DNA of 64,000 nt from Sesamum alatum. Taxonomy: Eukaryota; Streptophyta; Magnoliopsida; Lamiales; Pedaliaceae. Positions 12,521 through 25,029 of the stretch are shown in pieces. How positions within the stretch are numbered: the stretch's first letter is position 1; every line of letters starts with the position of its first letter. The stretch is from positions 17,931,193 through 17,995,192 of the forward strand of contig JACGWO010000010.1 in the NCBI GenBank assembly GCA_034509735.1, written 5' to 3'. The position numbers and the translations under genes are program-made. The notes under the pieces were generated by a model, which worked only from the letters and a program-made list of their open reading frames with translations, ran no database searches and was not told the DNA's origin.

Positions 12521-14138
12521 GCGCGCGCCAGTGGCCACGCACGCTGGGCGTGCGCGCGGCGTGCAGGCAGTGCTGCCGGCCTGCCGGTTTCGAATGGCTG
12601 GGCCGTTTTTGCCGTTTTTACGTGGAAAATTGGTTTTTCCACATTTCTGCATATTTTCTGAAATGATTAATTTTGGCTAATTTTAATTTTAGTTAAATTG
12701 GATTTTTCTAAAATTTAATTGTGCCTTAGATTAATTTGGAAATGGTTTCCAAACAAAAAAAAATATTTTTTGGTACATTGGATGTATGATAATTGATATC
12801 CATTTTTAATTGCATTATTAATATATATATATATATATTTCTGCATATAATTATGTTGTTGTTTATGATATTGGATATCATTTTTATAAATGCATTGGAT
12901 GTATTTATTTAATGGGCATATTTATATTTGATATAAATGTGTATTAAATGTTTATTGGATAAACAATGGGGATGATCACAAAGCCCATGGCCCTTATGTA
13001 TGGTTTAATTTTTGTTGGGTGAGGCCTGCGTGCCTCTTTGTTTTATTATTCTCTTTCTCTGTCTCGTTTTTAGCCTTGAAAAAATAAGGCTTGCTTTCTT
13101 CCTCCTTTTGTACTCCCCCCAACTTCTGATTGGGGTTTCTTATTTAAGTTGTAATGAGTGTAGTTAGGTTGGTGAGGATTTATTTTTTGTAATAAATTGT
13201 AAGGAAGCATTTCCATGGTGATGGAGGCCCAAGAAGAGGCCCGTTGGACGGAGCCCACGATGGAGAGTCCAAAAGAATGAAGAGGCGTTACAAGGCCCAT
13301 TAGAATGATAATGGGTTATAATTTTGTAATAGTGTAGGCCACCCTAGATTGACCACAGATCCACTACGGGCTCAGTGGATCACATAGGATTGGGCTTGTG
13401 ATCATCCAACAGGGGCGTGCTAGGCTTATTTTGCATGTGGTGTATGTTTTAATATTTGATGTTTGATGTATTTTGAATGCATCCTTTATATTCAATGTTA
13501 AAACTGGAGCATGCAAAACTTTCTTAATGATGAGGTCTCGGTCACTAATAAACTTAACTCTCACTTGGATGGTCCAAGTAAATATTAGGCCCATTAATGG
13601 ATTAAAATGGTTTGATTTAAATCCAAGCCTTCCATCCATAACAATGTAGTGAGGAAGCTACTTTCACCCATTCGTGGTCTCACGAGTCGTGGCAGGTTTG
13701 GGATGGAAGAAAGCTGTGCTATTGTTATGAACAAAGGAATATGCTCCTATTTCCCTGTCTCACGAGTCGTGGGGGGCGATAGTTGAGATATTCATTTGGT
13801 TGATGGGTCGGGCCTAACGCTGAGTAACATGATTCGCTTGGAGTCCTCGGGATCATGTGAAGAGGTGAGGCAAAATAACTTGGGGATCTCATTGGATGAG
13901 AATGGTATAGGTTACCTCCCACAAAGCCTTTTTCCGTGTGAATCGTAAAAGCGGGGCATGGAGAATTGCGTTTGTGGACCTCACGCCCACTAGGAAATGG
14001 TTTCTCGAAACCTCATTTGAGAGTGATGGGCTTTCGCAAAAATAGTGGGAGGGGTTAATGACTAAAGAACAAGTCTTAACTTGAACATAATATTACTATA
14101 ATCTACTTAATGTTTTTCTGTTTACATTTTGAATGTAT
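12521..14138 (+). other. Element H untranslated leader
   Basis: Begins abruptly with a short CpG-rich block (12521-12600), the reduced counterpart of the arrays in C, D and E. Candidate splice acceptor: a pyrimidine tract ending in TAG at 13071-13073. The palindrome CACGAGTCGTG occurs at 13681-13691 and 13761-13771. The TATAAATA box of the other elements is degraded to CAAAAATA near 14037-14044. The PBS is absent because of the deletion next to LTR I. Confidence 0.75.
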
Positions 14139-14985
14139 ATGTCTAAGAATCCACTAACGCTAATACTAGAGGCTAATATGTTTAATGGAACAAACTACAA
14201 CGACTGGCTGTGAAATCTTAAGATAGTCTTAGATTTCGAGAACCAGACTTACATTCTGGATCAGGATCTTCCCCAGGCCTTGCCGGATGGGTTAATGCCT
14301 CAAGAACGCTTGGCGTTCGAGAAGATGCATGTTGACCATCGGTAGGTCCGCAGCATCGTACTGGCCTCGATGACTAACGAGATCCAGTAGCAGTACGATA
14401 GGCTAGATGATGTTGGCTCGATTATGCTTCATTTGCAAGATATCTATGCGGTCTCGGACCAGCAAGTTAGATACGCTGCAACGAAGGCATTCTTCGAAGC
14501 TAAGATGACAGAAGGGTCGTTTGTACGAGAGCATGGAGTGATGATGCTATCCCTTGTGGAGAAGCTCAAAGACCTCCAAGCTAATCTTGTAAAAGAGACG
14601 TACATCGACGTGATCCTTCAGTCTCTTTCTACCTCCTTCGACCAATTTATTGTCGACTTGATAAATATGTTGGTCCGGTACGAGGCAATGATTGAAAAAT
14701 CTGCCCCGGCGGTACTAGTGGGAGAGTCTTTGACCTCAGAAGCGAAAGGCAAGGGTGCCGAACGCTGGAAGAGGAAGAAAGCTAAGACAACATCAGCCGC
14801 TGCTAGCACTTCGAGTGATCTTGTTACACCGCTTGGTGGAGGTAAAGGAAAGAGGAAGAGGGTTCGGCAGTCAAAGTCATAGATTCCAAACGATGTGTGC
14901 ATTAACTGCCGCAAAAAGGCACATTGGAAGAGGGAGTGTCCCAAGCTCCTCTCCAACGAAGGTACATTTGAATTGAGTACCAACA
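14139..14985 (+). pseudogene. Element H gag relic
   Basis: The ATG at 14139 opens a copia gag (FNGTNYNDWL), but a TGA replaces the codon after DWL near 14207. A further in-frame TAG at 14344 follows. A readable stretch at 14424-14882 covers the gag core (YAATKAFF, MTEGSF, YIDVILQSL, INMLVRYEA) and the basic linker. A short deletion removes part of the segment after FDQFIV. The zinc knuckle (CINCRKKAHWKREC) is at about 14899-14940, in frame after a stop at 14881. Gag forms the particle and packages RNA in this family; this copy cannot make a whole product. Confidence 0.85.
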
Positions 14986-17245
14986 TGATTATTGTTCTAC
15001 TCTTTGGTATTGGATACCAGTTAATCATAATCTGCGAATGGTTTACAGATGGTTATGAGTAGAAAGCCTAGACAGGTCCTAAGGCTTAGCGATGGCAGGG
15101 CCATTGCTGCAAAGACTAGGGACTAGTTAGGCATAGCATAGCAGTGATCATGTTAGGATAGAGTTTGAAAGGAAATATGTAACCTGGCATGATCGAAGTA
15201 TGTTTTTATATACTGTTGGACAGATTTTAATTACATACGTTTGATCAATAAAATTACTTTATTTGACAAAGAATGACTATTCTTGTCTGCTAGGTGGGAT
15301 ACATAATTATCCTTAAACATTATCCCATAATTGGATTATGAATACTCAAATCAAATGATTAAAATGCATAATCAAGATAAACTTACGAATTTGGCATCCA
15401 TAAGCTAGGATGGTTTTTCCTTTAGTTAAGGACGAGGAAGTTGGAAGATTCAAAGAGTCTAGCGATAGACAATTTGAGTCGACTAGCTTACAAGTCCTCT
15501 CTGAGATGGAAAGACTGTAAGGCTTCTTTGTTGGACAAAGTGGGCTTGCCAAAAGTCTATTGGATTAGATCCATTTAGACATTCGTAGGTTACTGAGTAC
15601 ACAACACCAGAAGAAGGTTCACAAGTCTAAGGACCTTGGATAGGTTCGGGGAATTAGACGTGGAGTGGTGAACCAAGCTGATTGCAAAATTACACCTCTC
15701 GATTAGATCGAAGGGGCGTGTATTTAGTACGAGTTCTTGAATATCCAGATGAGAATGGAATTCTCACTCAGTGGAATTCTTCCTGTAAGGACCATGGTTG
15801 AACGGTCTCTGATAAGGGAGAAATCGAACCTTGTTAGACTTGGTTCGATCGGGGTTTCACTGGATTACCTTAAACCTTCTAGACATGGGCTTGAAAGGTT
15901 GCCAAGTTGAAAAACATGGCATTTTGTAATAGTCATGATCTAGTTGCCATATAGGATATGGTTTGGCAAGCCTGCATCCTACAAAATTCTTGAGTACATG
16001 GGATGGTCCCACATACGTCAAGGGACTAGTGGGAGACAAATTAGACTAGATGTCTGATTTGTGCAGATTTAATGCAGAATAATGCAAACATCATTTGTAA
16101 TTATATTATTCAACTGACTATATTCCAGTCCTCCTAGGGAGAACCAGAATACCTTAGTTACTTGAGAGGTAAAGGTTTCTGGGCCTGTTCGGTCAATTGG
16201 ATTATCATCCAAAAGATACAAGGAGAAACGATGTTGGACATCGGGTTTAGATCAATGGCTTAGAGCTATTGGATCCATCATGAAAATTCAAACTGGGTTT
16301 GAAATTTTGTATAACTGGAATATTCGTTTTGACGAGTTCATACGAAGTATGAATCGATCAGTAACAGGCTTTAGGGTCAGTGGGAGGATAGTTTTATTCC
16401 AAGTGTTTAGTGTGTAACGTTTTATTCATTTGGAATGAATTGAAGATGTTAGAAAACACTGAAACACGAGTGTTGTTCACGCAATTCTCCATGATAGGAA
16501 TTGGAATCCTTTATACAGGGTTAAGCTGTTCAAGACTCAGTCACGCTAGACTGATGAGAAAGCTTAGATGTTTGACATCCCCTACGTCTTTGCTTTAGGC
16601 AGCATGAATGTTGTTCGTGCATTGGGCCTGATAATGTGTATGCTTTGTGCATAACAATGGTTATTGGGCTTGTGCCGAGAAGGCAGTAGACAACTGTTGA
16701 GAATATCTTTAATACCTGAATAAGGATTAAAGAAGTGTTCTTGATGCACATTTTGTGGAGGGTTGATTCTAGAAGGCTATAGCGATACTAGCTTCCAGAA
16801 TCATGTGAATAATGTTTAGTCTCAATATGTATATACATTTGGACTTAATGGTGAGTGTGGTACCTTGGAAAGGTTTCAAGCAGGATACCATGACATGTCA
16901 TTATGAAAGTCGAATGTATGGCGACTTTGAAACTCGTTTCTAGAAAGTGGTTTGGATTGAAAACCGCATCCATAGGATGGATGTGGTGCCTAGCACGGCC
17001 GAGCTAGTAGTTGCCTTGGAGACCAACAACTAGGCTTTGGCAAAAGCTTTTGGGCTCGAGATCTCATCACAGATCCACGGAAAATTCTTAGACAACCACC
17101 ATTTGCAGGCAACAATGGTAGGAAGCGGTGACACGGTTGGACCGTGTCACTTCGGCAGAGAAATATAATAGACCCACAAGACCGAGCCGGTATCGTAGAT
17201 TGCTCATGCTCAGAAGGCTCTGAGCAACATGGGTAATTGGCTTTG
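14986..17245 (+). pseudogene. Element H pol relic
   Basis: Only islands remain. Protease is mostly gone (about 15050-15120). The integrase pre-domain is near 15390-15560, DNA matching the LRSDRGGEYLS region near 15690-15725, and the PYEIWHGKPASYN region near 15945-15990. RT islands lie near 16100-16420, and RNase H islands near 16740-17090 (AKSQ, IAEP). Collinearity with D and E is kept but with many deletions, stops and shifts. No catalytic set survives. It is far more decayed than the H LTRs. Confidence 0.75.
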
Positions 17246-17261
17246 TGGTCAAGTGGGAGAT

Positions 17262-19442
17262 TGTTAGAATAAGTGACCAGAAAGTCAATTGGATTGATTG
17301 TTTTGGGAACTATTCGTCGATCTTTATCAAAGTAATATTATACTGATGGATAAAGTAAGTATTCATCATTGGCAAAATGTGTTTGTTGTGCTTACTACTT
17401 ACATTTGAATGGTGTTTCAATGTCACAACAAATGCCCACAGACCGATTGGTAAAACCCATTGAGTTGAGTTTGCGCATAGGTTGGCGGCTATGAAACCAA
17501 TTCCTTGAGGGTCGGTCTGAAACGTTACAAGTCGAGGACCTCGAGACTGGGCCTCGAGTGTCCTATAGAGACTTGCACTAAGTATTGCATTCACTGGGTG
17601 AGTGTCGAGTTTCATCGGTGCCAGACGTGGGTCGTCTATGCAATTTTAGTGGGTTAGTTGGCAAAGTAGTCGACTGACTGAACTGACTTGCGAGAATCGT
17701 CATATGGAAGCCTTGGAGGCTTGGTCGGTATGACTGGAATTCTCAGTTCCGATAGTACGGGATTAGTCCTCGGACTTGAGGAATCATGGCAGTCGCTTGC
17801 ATATGAAGGTTGTATCTTGGATTTGGCGAGAGGTGACCATGTTTTTGATATGGTCATTATAAGCCTTGTCTAGGGCAGTCGGAGTATGTAGTGAGGACGG
17901 TGGATTCCAAGATAGAATCTGTCCCCTGTCAGTATTTGACAGCTATGTTTCCTATGCGCTCTGAGATGGTTTCGACTTATTAAGTCTACGGCCGTAGCGA
18001 TTGGTCGAGTAGGGAATGGTTCCCTAGGTCGATCAATAGAGTAAACGCGTCTCGAGCTTGTACCATAGTTGCCTAGTCCAGGATGGGAACCGACACCCAA
18101 TTCCATGCCCTAGACTAAGGCCGGGAGATGGTTGGCAAAGGACTGTACCTGTATGGAATTCGGGGCCTAAATGTTCATGCCAACATTCACCTAGTCTCTA
18201 GTGCCATGGACCGTTGCTAGACGGCCACCCATGGTAACGGGCATTTCTGATTAATGGTAAATCAGAAATAATTAATTAAATTGGATTTAATTAATCAATT
18301 GTGTTGGACACAAGCCCAAGTCTAGCTGAGGGTGAACCTAAAGAGTCACACACAAAATCACTATGGAAGTAGTGGAATTAATTTGGAATTAATTCTGGAA
18401 GAAGTGAATTAATTTAATTGGATTAAATTAATTCAAAGAGAATATAAATGATGGGATCATTTATTGGAAAAATCCATTCGATGGATGGCCCAAGAATTAA
18501 TTAATTGGATTAATTAATTTTGGGCTCAATACCTTGAAATTAATTGGATTAATTTATTGGGTTTCGTTTAATTAATTGATTGGATCAATTAATTAGTGTT
18601 TGAGCTTATGTTTATTTAATTGGATTATATGAACTTTTGGATTTTAATAAGGTTTAAAATTAATTGGATTAATTTAAAATCCATGGATCACTTGATTTAA
18701 TTTGATTAAATCAAGACCGGTCAAAACCGGTCCATGACTTGAAATCAAAGCTCAAAGGTTTGATGCAAGTTTAAGAGGAGTTGAAAGTCCTCCATGTAAG
18801 CAATGATGTGGCTTGCCATGATGGCTAGGTGGTCCACATATTGTGCTAACATGGTTGGAGGTTGAGCATAAGTTGTGCATTAGTGTGTGTAGGTGGTTTT
18901 GGAAACTACCTACAACTACACAACACATGTATACACTTTTCATCTTCCTAACTTGTACTCCCTAGCACACAAGCCACGAAAATTTCCAGCCTTTTCTCCT
19001 TCTTTTGAGTTCTCTTTGAATTGGATTCAAAATGAGAACATGAGAAATACGTATACACTAATCAATAGTGTAATACATTTTTCGTTTCTTCCTTGATCTA
19101 GCTTTTACCTAGCAGTAGATCTAGATTTACTTCCATTGCTGTGGTGTGGACTAATTAGAGGGGTTCTAATTTGAATCCTAAGGTGAACGGAAAAGGAACG
19201 AAAAGAGAATCAAAGCTTGTTGCCGTTGTACATGTGAAACGAAAAAGGTATGTTCTATTTAAATTATTGTACCTTTTTGTTTCCTCCTCTAGCCACATGT
19301 TCAAGCATATTTTTATGTATGTTATAATGCTTTTGAATACACCGAACGCCCGGGAATTCAAAGGGAACACCCCTTTGAAATCATTTTAAATTTCTTTTAT
19401 TTTACGCTTCCGCCGCGTTCCCGGGCCGTACCGATTCTTTCA
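17262..19442 (+). repeat. Element H 3' LTR
   Basis: Full-length third LTR family (2181 bp), TGTTAGAATAAG...GATTCTTTCA. U3 block at about 18165-18245. Candidate donor AAAAAG/GTATGT near 19243-19252. The U5 stems are complete: CCCGGGAA/TTCCCGGG at 19349-19356/19418-19425, with inner hairpin TTCAAAGGG/CCCTTTGAA at 19357-19365/19371-19379. The TSD GTTTT follows. Confidence 0.93.
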
Positions 19443-19447
19443 GTTTT

Positions 19448-20759
19448 ATCGTAATCCAATTATGATGAACCCAATATTAAATCTAATTTAATGTCCATTT
19501 AAATTATTCTCGTTGATCTTTTAATCCAATTAAAAGATCCAACGTCTCAACGTCTCAACTTTCCATATTTAATAAAAAATCAAATTTACCGATTAAATAA
19601 AAGCCCGATACAATATCAGCCCGTCCATCTAATGGACTTTCCCTTAAGTAATCCAATTACTTATTTTATCCTTCGAGATTGACTCCAAGTCGATCTCTCA
19701 ACCTCCTCGGTGATTTGTGTGTGACCCTTTAGGTTCACCCTTAGCTAGACTTGGGCCCCTGTCCCACAAGGGCCCATTACCATGGGTGGCCGTCTAGCAA
19801 CAGTCCATGGCACTAGAGACTAGGTGAATTGGCATGAACATTTAGGCGTCGATTCTGTACAGGTACGATCCTTCCGTCTACAGTCTCTCGGCCTTAGTCT
19901 AGGGTATGGAATTGGGCATCGGTTCCCATCCTTGACTAGGCATCTATGCTTAATACTCGAGACCACGTATGCTTTATTGTGTCGGCACAGGAAACCATTC
20001 CATGTTCAACCAACCACTATGGCCACAGCTTCAAACAGTATGAACGTGTCTCCGAGTGCATAGGAGATACATCTGTCACATACTGACAGGGGACGGATCC
20101 TGTTCTTGGAATCCATCGTCCTCGCTACACATTCCGACTGCACTGGACAAGGCTTATGATAATCATCTTACAGAATGATTACCTCTCGCCAGATCCAAGA
20201 TACAGTCATCATGTGCACGCGACTGCCATGATCCCTCAAGTCTGAGGATTACTCCCGTACTATCGGAACCAGGGAAAACCAATCATACCGACCAAGCCTC
20301 CAAGGCTTCCATATGATGATCCCCGCGAGTCAGTCCAGTCGGCTCGACCTCAGTCGACCAACCCATCAAGATCGTGTAGGCGTCCCACGCTTATCGCCAA
20401 TGAAACACGGCACTCATCCAATGAACACGACTCTTGACGCAAGTCTCAATAGGATTCTCGATGCCCTGTCTCGAGGTCCTCGACTTGGAACGTTTCAGAC
20501 CCAACTCTTAATCAGTTGGTTTCATGACCACCATCCAATGCGTGGCCCAACTGCACGAGTTGTTAACCATGGTTTGTGGGCTTTGTTGCGATATAAGTTA
20601 AACACCATTTTAAAAAAGGTGAAAGAGGCCAACAAAGTAAGCACCAGAAGTGATAAATACTCATTTTATTCATCACATAATAATATTACATTTACATCAA
20701 GTTGTCGAATAGGTTACAAATTGTCAAACCTATTGGCTTTCTGATCACCTATTCTAACA
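19448..20759 (-). repeat. Element F 3' LTR, segment 3 (U3 start)
   Basis: Collinear with about 57104-58416. The plus-strand end ATTCTAACA is the complement of the TGTTAGAAT start. It carries the conserved U3 block (about 19775-19850). Confidence 0.9.
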
Positions 20760-20770
20760 ATCTCCCACTT
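20760..20770 (-). other. Polypurine tract of element F
   Basis: The complement of ATCTCCCACTT is AAGTGGGAGAT, directly before the 3' LTR. It is identical to the tract in C, D, E and H, and is the usual primer for plus-strand DNA synthesis. Confidence 0.85.
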
Positions 20771-20784
20771 GACCTAAAGCCAAT

Positions 20785-22210
20785 CACCCATTGACCTCGA
20801 ACCTCTTATTCAGATGGTGAGTATGGGAAACTTGCGACATGGGCTTAGCAAGTGGATCTGCTATGTTTTCTGCGGAGCTGACTCGGTCCAACCGAACGTC
20901 ACTCCTGCTATCCATCTATCTGAGTAGATGGTAGCGTCTAAGAATACGCTTGGATCGTGATGAGATCTCAGTTCCTTTGCTAGCGCTATCGCCCCGTTGT
21001 TATCATAAAAGATAATTACAGGCTTAGCAATGCTAGGTACTACATCCAACCCTTGGGATGTACCTCATCAACCAAACCACTCCTTAGCAGCTTCCAAAGC
21101 CGCTATGTATTCAAAACTCTATGGTGGAGTCCACCGTGGTAGCCTACTTGGAACTCTTCCAAGTAACCACGCCACCCTTTAGTCTAAATACAAAATCATA
21201 TTGAGACTTGGCATCATCGTCATCTGACTGGAAGCTAGCGTCGCTATAGCCTTCCAGTATCAACTCTCCACCGTCGTAGATCAAGAACATGTCCTTAGTC
21301 CTTTTCAGGTACTTCAGGATAGTCTTGACTGCACTCCAGTGTGCCTCCCCGGCACACGACTGATATCGACTTGTTACACTCAAAGCGAAAGCCACATCAA
21401 GTCTAGTGCACTGAACAGCATACTGTATGCTGCCTACGGCTGAAGCATAGGGGATGTCCGACATCCTTTTAAGCTCCTCATCAGTCTTAGGAGACTGCTT
21501 ATTAGATAACTTAATTTCATGCCTCATAGGAAGGAATCCTCGTTTTGAGTTCTCCATCTTGAATCTCTTCAAGACTTTCTCAATATACGAGGACTGGGCC
21601 ATTCCTAACATCCTTCTAGATCTCTCCCTGTAGATCTTGATGCCAAGGATGTAGGATGCCTCGCCCATATCCTTCATGAAAAATTGCGTTGACAACCAAG
21701 CTTTAGTGGTACCTAACATCTTAGCATCATTCCCAATGAGCAAGATGTCACCCCGGGTCGCTTTGTGTAACCTTTCGCAACAAGCCTGGCTTTGAAGGTT
21801 GTAACCTCCCTGTCAGCTCCAAGCTTACGTTTGTAGACCCATTTACACCCTACGGGTTTAACCCCTTTGGGTGGGTCTACTAGGGTCCAAACCTTATTTG
21901 TACCCATCGAGTCCATCTCGAATTTCATGGCCTCAAGCCACTTATCCGAGTCGATGTCCGACATCGCTTCTCCGTACGTCTTTGGATCATTATCTAACTG
22001 ACCGGTCAGGCCCAGAAATCCATACCTATCAGGTGCATGGGATACTCTGGCCGACCTACGGAGGACTGGAACAATATCAGTGGGAACTACTGGCTCAGAT
22101 GTCATTGACGCCTCATGGGGTGCCTCATCGCATCGACTATCCGATGAAAAACCCTTTTCCAAGAACACTGCGTTTTTCGAGACAAAAAACCTTTTGCTTG
22201 GAGGGATCAT
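20785..22210 (-). pseudogene. Element F reverse transcriptase / RNase H relic
   Basis: Reads on the minus strand from about 22210: end of integrase linker, VWTLVDPPKGVKPVGCKWVY, ARLVAKGYTKRPG. A deletion near 21750-21765 then jumps to ILLIGNDAKML. It removes the catalytic MDVKTAFLNG block and the YVDD active site. The thumb and connection region (GFLPMRHEIKLS, YASAVGSIQYAV) and the RNase H start (GYSDASFQSDDDDAKSQ) follow, then frame breaks near 21140. The C-terminal RNase H piece is at about 20861-21049 (IIFYDNNGAIALAKE), with decay after RSHH. This RT cannot be active. Confidence 0.88.
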
Positions 22211-23295
22211 AGAAATAATACCCCGTAGTTTCTTTTGGATAGCTGATGAACCTGCATAAACTAGACCTCGAGTCCAGTTTATCTCCTACTAACCTCTTGA
22301 CATATACGGGGCAACCCCACACTTTCAAGTAGTTGTAGGAGGCAGGCTTGCCATGCCATATCTCATATGGCGTTCGGGATACCATCTTAGATGGCGCCAA
22401 GTTCAAAACTTTGGCCGCCGTCTCAAGAGCGTATCCCCAGAAGGAAAGGGGAAGTTCGGTGAAACTCATCATGGATCGGACCATGTCCAACAAGGTCTGA
22501 TTCCTCCTGTCAGACACACCATTAAGCTGTGGTGTTCTAGGAGGGGTCCATTGAGAGAGAATCCCATTCTCTCTTAGATAATTAGTAAACTCTCCACTTA
22601 AATACTGTCCACCTCGGTCCGACCGAAGGGCTTTGATCTTTCGACCGGTTTGGTTCTCTACTTCAAGTTTGTATTCCTTAAACCTTCGAAAGGCTTCAGA
22701 CTTGTACCTTTTCAGGTAAACATAATCATACCATGAGTGATCATCGGTAAAGGTTATGAAGTACGACTACTCACCTCTAGCCTGAGTATTTAGTGGGCCA
22801 CAGACATCCGTATGGATCAAATCCAACAGACCATTGGCTAGCGTGCTTTGTCCAACAAAGGGTTTCTTGGTCATCTTTTCCTTCAGACAGGATTCGCAGG
22901 TCAGTAGGTTGTCCAAATCGTCTATTTCTAAACTCTTTGAGTCCACCAACCTTCTTATCCTATCTTTAGAGATATGACCTAACCTCGTATGTAATATCTG
23001 TGCGTTATTATGATCATCTCGTTTTCGTTTGTGTTCTGCAGTCATAATCCAATTATACAATTGAACACAAACATAACTGGATTGGAAAGGAGTTGTGGGC
23101 ACTCCCTCTTCCAATGCCCTTTCCCTTGGCAATGCATGTAGACATCATTTGCCTTGGACTGCTGAGAACCATGGGCCTTCCCTTTCTCTTTGCTCGGTCC
23201 AACCGGAGCAACAGGGATGCCCGAAGCGCGAGCAGGGGCCGCAACCGTCTTCCCTTTGCCCTTCTTCCTCTTCCAGCGTCCGGCCCTTTTACCAT
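22211..23295 (-). pseudogene. Element F nucleocapsid end and integrase relic (protease deleted)
   Basis: Minus strand. A basic linker and zinc-knuckle sequence at about 23085-23295 runs, without any protease, directly into the pre-integrase region near 23040 (MTAEHKRKR). The expected DTG protease segment is missing. Integrase: HTRLGHIS and CESC zinc-binding residues, HTDVCGP first aspartate, a stop near 22767, the LRSDRGGEYL region near 22600, and the NGVSDRRNQTLLDM segment near 22500. In that segment the catalytic Glu of the DD35E triad is replaced by Asp. PYEIWHGKPASYNYLKVWGCP follows. Confidence 0.85.
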
Positions 23296-23939
23296 TCGCC
23301 TAGGAGGTCGAAGCCTCTCCTATCAATACCGTCGGTGCCGACTTGTGGGTCGTTGCCTCGTATTGGACCAGCATGTTGATCAACTCATGAATAGACGTCT
23401 CAAGTCCGTTCATGTTGTAGTTTACAACAAACGGGTCATAGGATGGAGGAAGCGACTGGAGGATCACGTCAATATACGTGTCATTGTTAAGCCTAGCTTT
23501 AAGGTCCTCGAGTTTCTCCACTAGGGAAAGCATCTTGACCCCATGACTTTGTACAGACGCTCCTTCAGCAAGCTTAGTGCCAAAGAATGCTTTTGTGGCG
23601 GCATATCTAATATGGCTATCCGGAACTACATAAACCTCGTTCATGCGGAGCATTATGGCGGAGACGTTGTCCAGCCTCTCATACTGCTTCTGGATGTCGT
23701 TTAGACATCGAAGCCAGTATGATACTGCATACTTTCCGGTTTTCCTCATGCCATTTCTCGAACGTCAAATGTTCTTCAGGCGTGGACCCCTTCGGTAAGT
23801 CGCTCAGTGGCGGCTCGTCCAAGATGTAGCCTTGGTTCTCGAAACCGAGGACAATCCTCAGGTTTCTCAGCCAGTCCGAATAGTTCGTTCCATTGAATTT
23901 GTTAGTCTCGAGAATCATGGTTAATGGGTTCTTAGACAT
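23296..23939 (-). pseudogene. Element F gag relic
   Basis: Starts at 23939 with MSKNPLTMILETNKFNGTNY, the same start as in C, D and E. One frame runs to 23679; a shift near 23700-23750 moves to a second frame (23300-23749) with YAATKAFFGTKLAEG, YIDVILQSLPPSYD and INMLVQYEATTHKSAP. It is a typical copia capsid region of about 215 residues, now broken. It is more diverged from C/D/E than they are from each other, in agreement with F's older age. Confidence 0.88.
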
Positions 23940-25029
23940 ATCTACATTAATGAAAATGTAAAGTAGAAATTAGCAGATGATGGTAATATTATTGTTCAAG
24001 TTGAAGACTTGGTCTTTTAGTCTTTAACCCTCCCACTATTTATACGAAAGTCCGCCACTCTCAAGCGGAGTTTCGGAAAATCATTTCCTAGTGGGCTTGG
24101 GATCCACAAGCGTAATCTCCATGCCCCGCTTTTACAATTCACATGAAGAAGACCTCGTGGGAGATATCCAATATCATTCTCATCCAATGAGATTCTCAAG
24201 ATATTTTGCCTCACCTATTCACATGGTTCCGAGGACTCCAAGTGAACCATGTTACTCAGTATTGGGCCCGAACCATCAACCAAATCATGCCTCAAGCTGT
24301 TGCCCCCCACGACTCATGAGACAGGGAAACAGCGAGCGCAGTCTTTTTGTTCACAACAATGGTGCAGCTTTCCCCTAGTCCAAGTGTGCCACGACTCGTG
24401 AGACCACACTTGGGTAGTGGTAGCTTCCTTACCACATTGCTGTGGATGGAAGGCTCGGACAGATCAAAATACCATTTTGATCCAAGTTCGTTCTGGGCCT
24501 AATATTTAATTTGGTCCAACCAAATAAGAGTTTGAGTGTGACCGAGACCTCATCACATTATGCTGTTTTAGCATGCATAAATATCCAATATTTAAAGTGA
24601 TAAATAAATACGCCGCATGCATAAAACATAGCATACCCCTGTTAGGATGATCACAAACCCAACCTATGCGATCCACTGAGCCCGCAGTGAGTCTATGGTC
24701 TGTCTAGGCTGGTCCTAAATTATTACAATAATAATACACCCATTGTCATTACAATGGGCCTTGAAGTGCTTCTTGTTTCATGCCTTGATGCTCCTCCTTG
24801 GGTCTCCGACTCCAATTGCTTGTTAAAATTAAAACCTCACTAATCTTATCTACTCTCATTACAACTGAAAGTAATACATTGGTAATAAAGAAAAAAAGCC
24901 TTAACATCATGAGGCTGAAAATACGGGAGATGATAGTCCCAAAAACCAAGAGGCACGCAGGCCCCACCCAACAGAAAATAAATGATCATACATTCATCCA
25001 TACATAAGGTCTAGGGCTCTTGTGATCAT
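23940..25029 (-). other. Element F leader, part next to gag
   Basis: Untranslated. It holds the minus-strand TATAAATA box (24037-24044), the palindrome CACGACTCGTG (24390-24400) and a mutated second copy near 24308-24318. A candidate splice acceptor is the AG read from 24916-24915 after a pyrimidine-rich run. The rest of the leader lies beyond inserted element C, at 55466-56174. ATCAT at 25025-25029 is the left TSD of C. Confidence 0.75.
24037..24044 (-). promoter_or_regulatory. Candidate internal TATA box upstream of F gag
   Basis: The complement reads TATAAATA, about 105 bp upstream of the gag ATG (23939). The same box with the same following AGTGGGA lies at 28861, 36914 and 45605 in C, D and E. 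Its retention in the oldest element argues against chance. Confidence 0.5.

Larger units (their letters stand above)
8074..19442 (+). mobile_element. Element H: copia element with intact-looking LTRs and a ruined interior
   Basis: TSD GTTTT lies at 8069-8073 and 19443-19447. The 5' LTR is 8074-10174 (3' end missing) and the 3' LTR 17262-19442. The PPT AAGTGGGAGAT at 17251-17261 is intact. LTR I interrupts between the 5' LTR and the leader, and the H PBS has been lost. The interior (12521-17261) holds a leader, a broken gag and a heavily decayed pol. The LTRs differ at only some 30 places by eye, while pol is hard to recognise. This mismatch suggests that H moved as a non-autonomous element. 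It inserted in F's 3' LTR. Confidence 0.88.
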
